This document shows positions 21,870 to 27,685 of a DNA stretch of 27,685 nt, piece by piece. Below the pieces are notes generated by a model that searched no databases, was not told where the DNA came from, and saw only the letters and a list, made by a program, of their open reading frames with translations. The DNA lies in the NCBI GenBank assembly GCA_028717055.1, contig JAQUOO010000004.1, positions 1 through 27,685 of the forward strand, given 5' to 3'. Positions within the stretch are counted from its first letter, which is position 1; each line of letters opens with the position of its first letter. The position numbers and the translations under genes are program-made. This stretch comes from Candidatus Omnitrophota bacterium. GTDB lineage: Bacteria; Omnitrophota; Gorgyraeia; Gygaellales; Profunditerraquicolaceae.

Positions 21870-22128
21870 TTTGACCTCCTCTGAACCACGTTAGAATTCT
21901 TAATCTCCTTCCAATCTGAAAACCACATCTTACGGCAAGAAAATTAAACTTCCGCTTCCTCCTTTCCGTTTTCTGGTTATTTGCTATACAATGCCCTTAG
22001 CTGTTCAATAGCCGCATGGCCCGGACAATATTCTCCCTGCGGCCCACATAACCGTTTTCTGCTTAATCAATGTAACCAAGGTTAGCTGCCACAAACAGCT
22101 ATAACTACAATACAGCTAGGCGAAAAGG

Positions 22129-23100
22129 CTACGCGGCTGATGGCAAAGTTACTATCGCCCATAACTGCAGACTTTTTCCGGAATGCCTGCCACTCCCCGA
22201 ATCCATTCCTCCTGCAGGCATACGATCGCCTTCATCCCCTCCATTGCCGGAAGGTATCCCGCCGCCGGAGCCGCCCATTGAACCGGCTATTTCTAAACCC
22301 AACCCGATTACCCTGTTCGGCTTAAGCTCTATAGCATGCGGATGTGAAACCGATTTTACAAGCGGAATCTTTAATTCATATACAAAATAGCCGTTTTCAC
22401 GGCCCACCTTGGCTTCTATCCCTAACTTTTTGGCTTCTTCCAAAGATATCTCCCTCGGCCCATCCTTAAGAAAACCATCTCCAGATTCCATTTTCTTCCT
22501 AATCTCTTCTTTGCCGAATTCTTCCAGGGGTGGTTTCAAACGTTTATCCTTGGCTTTAAAATGGTCAGATTCGCCTACAATTTCTAATCTTTCTTGCAAA
22601 CTCTCGAGAGTCTCAAGACGTTTGTTAAACTCCTTGCTCGTAAACCTTTCTTGATCCCTGTCTATCAGTTCGCTTTTGTCTACTTGATCTTCCCAATCCC
22701 GAGTTATATCCCTATCTTTGTCCTGAAGAGACACCCCCGCCCTCTTTAAGCCGACCGGGAAACGGATTCCGAATGTTTTCTCTTTCTTTGCGCCCGGATC
22801 AAACCATACAAACAGACCTGATTCCATTATCTGAACTTCTACCTCCCTATTCCTGGAAATCAGGCAAATATACATATAATCAGAATCATTAGCTAAATTT
22901 AAAACCGTTCTGGTTTTTTCGTAATAGTAGGTGCTGGAACTTCCCCAATCGGTATATTTACCGTCTATAATGATCTCACGGTCTCTCCAAGAGCTGTATA
23001 AATCAAGCTTCCCGCATCCGGAAAACAAAAAACAACCCGAGAAGAAAATTAATAAAAACAATTGTTTGCAGATTAGTTTAATGCTCATCAACCGCTTCAT
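22129..23100 (-). CDS. Lipoprotein with CBM9/DOMON-like domain
   Basis: A 323-residue lipoprotein: signal sequence and lipobox LFSGC with the lipid-bearing Cys at about 29. Residues 42-125 match the start of CBM9-like/DOMON sugar- or haem-binding domains ([32 protein letters not shown]). A long charged helical insertion follows (130-215), then the closing strands [12 protein letters not shown] and [12 protein letters not shown] Gly/Ser-rich loop (about 272-308) precedes the last strand [11 protein letters not shown]. The ATG overlaps the YjbQ stop (ATGA). Ligand unknown. Confidence 0.75.
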   Translation of the reverse strand: MKRLMSIKLICKQLFLLIFFSGCFLFSGCGKLDLYSSWRDREIIIDGKYTDWGSSSTYYYEKTRTVLNLANDSDYMYICLISRNREVEVQIMESGLFVWFDPGAKKEKTFGIRFPVGLKRAGVSLQDKDRDITRDWEDQVDKSELIDRDQERFTSKEFNKRLETLESLQERLEIVGESDHFKAKDKRLKPPLEEFGKEEIRKKMESGDGFLKDGPREISLEEAKKLGIEAKVGRENGYFVYELKIPLVKSVSHPHAIELKPNRVIGLGLEIAGSMGGSGGGIPSGNGGDEGDRMPAGGMDSGSGRHSGKSLQLWAIVTLPSAA

Positions 23101-23513
23101 TCGCCTATAATCTTTATCAGGACGCGCTTTTTACGCTTTCCGTCAAATTCTCCATAAAATATGCGCTCCCATGGCCCAAAATCAAGCTTACCCCTGGTAA
23201 TCGCTACCACAACTTCCCTGCCCATAATGGTTCTTTTTAAATGCGCATCACCGTTATCTTCCCCGCTAAGATTGTGCTGATACCTATCTTTACCATACGG
23301 AATGAATTTCTCCAGCCAATTGCTAAAATCACTATGCAATCCCGGTTCATCATCATTGATAAAAACCGAAGCTGTAATATGCATTGCATTAACAAGACAA
23401 AAACCTTCTTTAATCCCGCTTTCACTAACCGCCGCTTCGACCTGCCGAGTTATATTTACAAACTCCTGCCTGTTTTTTGTGTTAAACCATAAATACTGCG
23501 TATACGATTTCAT
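23097..23513 (-). CDS. yjbQ: YjbQ (UPF0047) family protein
   Basis: I choose ATG 23513 (138 residues, [17 protein letters not shown] nine bases ahead), since this is the normal family length; a GTG at 23534 is also open. The family pattern is clear: [45 protein letters not shown], and [20 protein letters not shown]. YjbQ proteins are compact trimers; some members complement thiamine-phosphate synthase mutants in E. coli, but the native role is uncertain. It overlaps the lipoprotein gene. Confidence 0.93.
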   Translation of the reverse strand: MKSYTQYLWFNTKNRQEFVNITRQVEAAVSESGIKEGFCLVNAMHITASVFINDDEPGLHSDFSNWLEKFIPYGKDRYQHNLSGEDNGDAHLKRTIMGREVVVAITRGKLDFGPWERIFYGEFDGKRKKRVLIKIIGE

Positions 23514-23542
23514 CTTCAATCTCCCCGAAGACACCTAAAGCA

Positions 23543-23695
23543 TCACAAACAAAATATAAGTAGATTGGCGAAAAAATACAGAACGGCAATAAACAACTCT
23601 TTGGGGCTACCCGAATGCGCCAATCTCAACAATCCGGCAGCCATAAGCATTAATGAACCCAATATCGCTACAACTTGATACGCCTGAATCTTCAT
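23543..23695 (-). CDS. Small membrane protein (50 residues)
   Basis: The frame opens at 23743, but ATG 23695 has GGAGGACAA directly ahead and yields MKIQAYQVVAILGSLMLMAAG: two short helices (about 6-23 and 30-49) joined by RLAHSGSPKE. No family recognised. First gene of a cluster with YjbQ and the CBM9-like lipoprotein. Confidence 0.65.
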   Translation of the reverse strand: MKIQAYQVVAILGSLMLMAAGLLRLAHSGSPKELFIAVLYFFANLLIFCL

Positions 23696-23829
23696 TTGTC
23701 CTCCCTCAGCCTCTGACAGAATCCCCTGCCCTACATCAAACAACCACCTAATCTCAGGAATAATTTTCTGGAAATTTGGCGTAAGCAGAATTATGGTTAT
23801 CCCTGATTTCCCTGTTTACACTATTGCTA

Positions 23830-23835
23830 ATTATA
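23830..23835 (-). promoter_or_regulatory. Possible -10 element upstream of the small-membrane-protein/yjbQ cluster
   Basis: TATAAT on the minus strand (23835-23830) about 135 bases ahead of the ATG at 23695, in an AT-rich stretch just after the upstream gene. No good -35 is seen. The leader contains CAGGGA twice (CAGGGAAATCAGGGAT). Confidence 0.35.
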
Positions 23836-23859
23836 ACATAAAAAAATTAAAGAGAATGC

Positions 23860-24972
23860 TTATTTTAGCGACTGGACATTACCGACGGGGAGTTTCTTAG
23901 CTATAAGATTCACTGTTGCATATAGAATCACCTTAGGAAGGCTCATCCGGTTAAGGCAGACTTTTATTCCCGATTCCTCCGAAGTAATCAGGAACGTCTC
24001 TTCCTCATCAATCCATGGCAGGCTTCTAGTGTTGATCCCGAGAAACGAAATCTTTTTGATGAGACTGTGAATTACGGGGACCAGCGCGCTGACCTCGCTT
24101 CCCGAAAATATGATATTATCTAGCCCTCCGAGAACAGAAATACCCTCTCCGATGCATTTCAATAATTGCGCCTGATAAATATCAAAAGCCAACCTGACAT
24201 TGCGGTCTTTGCCGCGGAATTTCACCAAATCTTTCAATTCAAAATCATATCCCGTAAGTCCCAGAAAACCGCTTTCGTTCTTAAGAATATCGTCGATCTT
24301 ATAAATCGAAAAACCTTGGATATTCATCAAATAAAATACTATCCCCGGGTCAAGGTCTCCACAACTCGTCCTTGACATTACTCCTTCCAAAGGCGTAAAG
24401 CCAAGGCTTATCGAAACCGGCCTGCCGTCATTGGCCGAACAAACCGTAGTTTGTTTATCAAAAACCACGGAAATGCATTTTTCCCGGTTAAACATCCCCG
24501 AATTAGCCTCGTGGAATATTCCATGAAATCCCCATTTTTTTATTTTGTTGTTCTTTTGAAATTCATAAGGAATAGCGTAATATTTCTCTTCCTCGGGCAT
24601 TCCCGAAAAAAATGACGTTTCAAAAAAAGCGAACTTCGGAACACCTCTAAACTCCCGGTAGAATATTTTCATTATAGCCAGTATCAGAGGTATGTAAAAA
24701 GGAAAAAAAACGGTCAACTTATCAAGTTTAACGAAGAATTCCGGGGTAATTAAAGAGGTTTTTTCAAAAAAGTCTCCTCCGAACAAAATCCTGAATGAAA
24801 TTGCGTTAATCTTCCCTCCGCCGGTAAAACTTAAGATATCCTTTCCGAGCGTTTTGCTCAACCTGACTTCCTCTAAATCCTTGATGAAAAATACAGGAGG
24901 GTCTTCCGCGTTGTTTTCTTTGAAAGCCCAGAATTTAACTTCTTTCAAATTTGTATCAATGACGAGTATCAT
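23860..24972 (-). CDS. Degenerate acetate-kinase paralogue (probable pseudokinase)
   Basis: 370 residues, clearly related to acetate kinase along its length (FAFFETSFFSGMPEEEKYYAIP, GFHGIFH, GFTPLEGVMSRTSCGDLDPGIVFYLM) but with catalytic positions lost. The N-terminal NxGSSS loop is DTNLKEVKF, the H-R-x-V-H motif is FRILFGG, catalytic Asp in FDTAFH is Glu118, and the HLGNG phosphate loop is FDKQTT. Kept are His150/His154, Arg201 (with a one-residue insertion after it) and Glu332/333. It overlaps the upstream acetate-kinase gene as ATGA. Acetate kinases are dimers, so this may be a non-catalytic partner. The reading frame is intact and long, so it is not an ordinary pseudogene. Confidence 0.8.
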   Translation of the reverse strand: MILVIDTNLKEVKFWAFKENNAEDPPVFFIKDLEEVRLSKTLGKDILSFTGGGKINAISFRILFGGDFFEKTSLITPEFFVKLDKLTVFFPFYIPLILAIMKIFYREFRGVPKFAFFETSFFSGMPEEEKYYAIPYEFQKNNKIKKWGFHGIFHEANSGMFNREKCISVVFDKQTTVCSANDGRPVSISLGFTPLEGVMSRTSCGDLDPGIVFYLMNIQGFSIYKIDDILKNESGFLGLTGYDFELKDLVKFRGKDRNVRLAFDIYQAQLLKCIGEGISVLGGLDNIIFSGSEVSALVPVIHSLIKKISFLGINTRSLPWIDEEETFLITSEESGIKVCLNRMSLPKVILYATVNLIAKKLPVGNVQSLK

Positions 24973-26192
24973 TTTTTTATCAATTCCTTATAAGTTTCTC
25001 TAGCAATCATCAATTCTTCATTCGTTGGAACAACCAAAATCTTCGTTTGCGCTTGCGCAGAAGACAATTCGCATATGCCATTTCGATAAGTTTTATTCTT
25101 TTCTCTATCCAAACTAATTCCCAAAAACGCCATATTATCGCAGATACTCTCCCGCAACAAAGGCATCCCCACCCCCAGCGAATCAGTAAATACCAAAATA
25201 TCCGTTTTTTTCAGGATCAAGGCATAAAAGCCTATGTAAGCTTTTACTCTACGCGCATACATATCAAACGCAATTTTAGCCCTGGGGTCGGCGCCGATAT
25301 TATCCACTACATCCCTTAGGTCGGATGACGAACTAAAGATACCAAGAATCCCGCTTTTTTTATTAAGAATGTTTTCTGTTTCCACCGGAGAAAATCTTTC
25401 TTTGGACATTATGTAAAAAATTATCCCTAAATCCAAATCTCCGCAACGCGTATTCATAACCAACCCTTCTAAGGGCGTAAACCCCATAGAAGTGTTAACC
25501 GATTTCCCTCGGTTTATCGCGCAGACGCTGGATCCCCCCGTTCCTAAATGACAGCTGATTACTTTTTGAAACTTAATATTCCGCTTAAGGAACCTACAGG
25601 CCTCTTCCGTTACATATTGATGCGATATGCCATGAAAACCTATTTTTTTCAAGCCGTATTTCTTGGATATTTTTACGGGAAGAGCATATGTGGAAAATTC
25701 CGGAGGGATACCTCGATGAAACGCAGTATCAAACACGGCAAACTGCTCAACCGTCCTATACTCCTTGTAACAAAATTCAATTAATCCATAAGTTATAGGG
25801 TTATGAATTGCCGCTAAACTCAAGGTCTCTTTCAGTTTTTTAAGGACAGGTTTGCTTATTTTTACCGGCTTAGCAAAGAAATTCCCGGGATGAACATAAC
25901 GATGCGCAAAAATATCGAAAGTTATTTCTTTATTTTCTTGCGCATCGATTTTGATTAAAGCGAGGATTTTTCTTAATGCTACAGAATGATTCCCGAGTTC
26001 AGTCTTAACAATTTTCGTCTTGCCTGAAACCGAATGACTGATAAGAGACTCTCCTTGAGTTTTAATGCCCACTCTTTCAGCTTCTCCCTCAACAAGACAC
26101 TCCTCATCCGGCATCCTGATTATCTTATATTTCAAGGAAGAACTGCCGCAGTTCAGCGTCAGGATATTAGCCTTAACAATCTTAGATTTCAT
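24969..26192 (-). CDS. ackA: Acetate kinase homologue with altered ATP loop
   Basis: 407 residues, the usual acetate-kinase length. Kept: Asn14 in LNCGSSSLK, Arg98 in HRYVH, His130, Asp155 in FDTAFH, His187/His191 in GFHGISH, Arg249 in MNTRCGD, Glu392 in TNEE. Changed: the HLGNG loop is HLGTGGS (Thr218 for Asn), the HGG after HRxV is HPG, and the adenine/phosphate loop GxGENS is LGVGMP (339-344). Acetate kinase makes ATP and acetate from acetyl phosphate; no phosphotransacetylase is in the window. The altered loop may mean another phosphate donor or acyl substrate. Overlaps the M20 gene by 11 bases and the paralogue by 4. Confidence 0.85.
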   Translation of the reverse strand: MKSKIVKANILTLNCGSSSLKYKIIRMPDEECLVEGEAERVGIKTQGESLISHSVSGKTKIVKTELGNHSVALRKILALIKIDAQENKEITFDIFAHRYVHPGNFFAKPVKISKPVLKKLKETLSLAAIHNPITYGLIEFCYKEYRTVEQFAVFDTAFHRGIPPEFSTYALPVKISKKYGLKKIGFHGISHQYVTEEACRFLKRNIKFQKVISCHLGTGGSSVCAINRGKSVNTSMGFTPLEGLVMNTRCGDLDLGIIFYIMSKERFSPVETENILNKKSGILGIFSSSSDLRDVVDNIGADPRAKIAFDMYARRVKAYIGFYALILKKTDILVFTDSLGVGMPLLRESICDNMAFLGISLDREKNKTYRNGICELSSAQAQTKILVVPTNEELMIARETYKELIKK

Positions 26193-27399
26193 CCGAACTC
26201 CAACCGAATGTCGGAACTCCGATATTCCTTTGAATGATCAGCCCTAGACCGTATACCGTTTTTTCCAGTTCATCTAAAGTTAACAACTCTGCTCCTGACC
26301 CTGCAGAATCTTCCGAACCGGCGCCAAACCCAAGCGTGGGTATTTCTAACTCGGCACAAGTATATGAACCCTCAGTTATAATCTTTTTCCAATAACCGAA
26401 AGAAGACTTAAAACCATTATCAGTTAGGCTCTTAAGCGAATCCAGGGCAAACGGATGGTAGCTCTCCATTATCCACGGCTTAAATTCTTTTTCCGAAACA
26501 AGCTCTAATCCAGCGCTGGTTTTTACTTTTTCCTTTGCCAAAGCGGTATTTATAGTTACATCCGGCTCGCCTTTATATACGCTCTTGGCTATAGCCTTTG
26601 CTTTATTCAATATGCCGGCAAGGTTTTCTTCCGGTATGAATACCCTATCCACAACTACCCTGAACTCATTGCGTTCATCTTCAGGCTGGTATCCGCTATA
26701 CCTGACATCTTTTATCCTAAGATTAGAAAACCCGAGGTTGGAATCGCTGGGAAGCTGTTTGGAAAACTTTTCCAATTCGCTTATCAAGGGAAACATCGTT
26801 CCCAGAATATTTATACCCCGATTCTCCAGAAAGTTTCGGTTCAAACTCCCCTTAACTATTATTTCATACTCCATTCTTCCTTTATGCCCCAAGCATATAT
26901 TAAAATCGGTCGGCTCACAAAGAACGACTCCGCGTATTTTCTTAAGCTTTGATTTCAGATAATTCTCAAAAAGGTATCTTATGCCGAAATCGCAACACTC
27001 TAGCCGGGGCACACAGCAAACAATCAAATCTCCGGTTAAAGGAAACAAAGCTCTCTTCATCAGGGCAGCCGCATATATACTGGAAACTATTCCGGCTTTA
27101 AATTTTATTACCCCGCTTTTAAGCGCTGCTTCTGTTTTCTGGTCTTGAGGCGGTAATATATCTAAATGCGATATGAGAATCAAGGCGTCTTTTTTTTCAT
27201 ATCCATTTATAATTCCTATCAAGTTACCCGCTTTATCGCTAGTTACCCTATCGAAATCCAGATTTTTCATCTCCCCGGAAATCATCCCGAAAAATTCCGG
27301 CAGGTTGCTTCTGCCGGGGATACAATCGGCTATCCTATTAGAGAATTTAATCAACGATTCATTCAGCCCCCGCGCCTTAGCTTTAATCAAATCCTTCAC
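26182..27399 (-). CDS. M20-family peptidase homologue with lost metal ligands
   Basis: I use GTG 27399 (405 residues; GGAGG six bases ahead) rather than TTG 27402. It resembles YgeY/ArgE-type M20 hydrolases: LISHLDILPPQ (His78, Asp80), VVLCEPTDFNICLGHKGRMEYEIIVKG (Glu162), DRVFIPEENL, and IPTLGFGAGSEDSAGSGAE. The bridging Asp normally in GRGxxDMKGG is missing (KFKAGIV), the Glu-Glu catalytic pair reads LECCD, the domain-interface His in SCHGS is absent (NRNFLE), and the C-terminal AHxPNE His is replaced (AGSGAE). Catalysis as a di-zinc peptidase looks unlikely; it may bind a ligand or act as a scaffold. It is translationally coupled to the acetate-kinase homologue. Confidence 0.8.
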   Translation of the reverse strand: MKDLIKAKARGLNESLIKFSNRIADCIPGRSNLPEFFGMISGEMKNLDFDRVTSDKAGNLIGIINGYEKKDALILISHLDILPPQDQKTEAALKSGVIKFKAGIVSSIYAAALMKRALFPLTGDLIVCCVPRLECCDFGIRYLFENYLKSKLKKIRGVVLCEPTDFNICLGHKGRMEYEIIVKGSLNRNFLENRGINILGTMFPLISELEKFSKQLPSDSNLGFSNLRIKDVRYSGYQPEDERNEFRVVVDRVFIPEENLAGILNKAKAIAKSVYKGEPDVTINTALAKEKVKTSAGLELVSEKEFKPWIMESYHPFALDSLKSLTDNGFKSSFGYWKKIITEGSYTCAELEIPTLGFGAGSEDSAGSGAELLTLDELEKTVYGLGLIIQRNIGVPTFGWSSDEI

Positions 27400-27468
27400 C
27401 AAACACCTCCAAGTTTTATAGTAGTTAACAGAATTAAATAATACTTAACAAACTGAACAAAAAAATTC

Positions 27469-27685
27469 TTAGAAAGTAGGCGGAGTAATCACCCAGATGG
27501 CTTCCGCCTCTTCATTACCGATATTCCTGAATTCATGCGGAACGTTCGAGTTAAAATAAATACTATCTCCTTTTCTTAAAACATACATTGAATCGTTTAA
27601 AGTAATCTCGATTGCCCCCTTAAGCACTAAAACAAATTCTTGCCCGAAATGTTTATAAGAAACACCTCCCGAATTTGCCTTTGCG
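27469..27685 (-). CDS. Cupin-domain protein, probably the C-terminus of an HTH-cupin regulator (partial)
   Basis: The last 71 residues before TAA (27471-27469), N-terminus outside the window. The cupin motifs are visible: GQEFVLVLKGAIEITL, YVLRKGDSIYFNSNVPHEFRNIG and EEAEAIWVITPPTF. This is the usual C-terminal domain of XRE-cupin transcription regulators. The helix-turn-helix is not visible, so regulator status is inference. It lies 69 bases upstream of the M20 homologue in the same direction and may be in the same operon. Confidence 0.85.
   Translation of the reverse strand, partial: AKANSGGVSYKHFGQEFVLVLKGAIEITLNDSMYVLRKGDSIYFNSNVPHEFRNIGNEEAEAIWVITPPTF

Noticed and set aside
21977..22066. 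Open stretch on the minus strand ending LCGPQGEYCPGHAAIEQLRALYSK, resembling the end of a Cys-containing protein
   Set aside because: No start codon is available (only 29 codons after an in-frame stop) and the other frames give nothing continuous. It may be a gene remnant or frameshifted small gene, but there is too little to support a feature.
21870..22128. A small gene in the 259-base gap, for example MWFSDWKEIKNSNVVQRRSK overlapping the next start
   Set aside because: No ribosome site precedes it and no similarity is recognisable; only weak hairpins (TAGCTG/CAGCTA) are otherwise seen in the gap.
23696..23830. Possible TPP riboswitch ahead of the yjbQ cluster, prompted by a CTGAGA motif on the minus strand
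   Set aside because: The other conserved TPP elements (GAACCTGATC-type segment and paired arms) are absent, so a single hexamer is not evidence.
27403..27468. Separate promoter for the M20-acetate kinase operon (TATAAA with upstream AT-rich sequence)
   Set aside because: The -35 candidate (TATTAT) is too poor to separate it from the cupin gene with confidence.

Overview
The window reads as a piece of a Gram-negative bacterial chromosome from an uncultured, probably anaerobic lineage. It holds outer-membrane proteins (a porin and a TolC-type channel), signal peptides, a superoxide reductase and acetate-kinase relatives. AT-rich 'aaaatccaaaataaatc'-type intergenic repeats and the overall gene content remind me of Omnitrophota (former OP3) genomes, but that placement is inference. 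Almost everything is on the minus strand, so the operons run from high to low coordinates. No tRNA, rRNA, CRISPR array or insertion sequence was seen, and no stretch over 300 bases lacks a gene.

Region 1 (1-9400, minus) is a phosphate-starvation block joined to an oxygen-defence block. In transcription order it holds a DoxX membrane protein, a one-iron superoxide reductase, a 56-residue desulforedoxin-like Cys-rich protein, phoB and phoR. A promoter with four 11-bp-spaced Pho-box-like repeats follows, then an apparently leaderless 35-residue peptide, a receiver-only response regulator, a porin, pstS, a strong intercistronic hairpin, pstC, pstA, pstB and phoU (cut by the window edge). PhoR/PhoB would sense phosphate limitation and switch on the porin and the Pst importer; PhoU damps the signal.

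Region 2 (9400-11900) has one plus-strand gene for a secreted protein with a possible STI1-like C-terminus. It sits opposite a minus operon of DUF3108-like, DUF2062 and GNAT proteins, whose promoter lies so close to the first ATG that the mRNA should be leaderless.

Region 3 (11900-18650, minus) is a complete YbhGFSR-type tripartite export system: TolC-family channel, HlyD-type adaptor, two separate ABC ATPases (a split YbhF) and two ABC-2 permeases. The channel gene has a winged-helix DNA-binding domain fused in frame ahead of its signal peptide. The operon starts at a perfect consensus sigma70 promoter (TTGACA-17-TATAAT) overlaid by three operator-like repeats about 20 bp apart, which suggests autoregulation. 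The two ATPases appear to form one canonical and one degenerate ATP site. Both ATPase genes are preceded by copies of an AT-rich repeat.

Region 4 (18650-23860) has a plus-strand secreted protein with a structured leader. A minus operon of two small EmrE/EamA-like half-transporters and a BioF2/FemAB-like acyltransferase follows, headed by a promoter and a terminator-like hairpin (possible attenuator). Next come a small membrane protein, and then a cluster of a 50-residue membrane protein, YjbQ and a CBM9-like lipoprotein.

Region 5 (23860-27685, minus) is a cupin regulator (partial), a degenerate M20-type peptidase homologue, an acetate-kinase homologue with altered ATP-loop residues, and a second strongly degenerate acetate-kinase paralogue. 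The last three overlap by a few bases. This run of partly degenerate enzymes, together with the HTH-TolC fusion, is the most promising place for undescribed biology.
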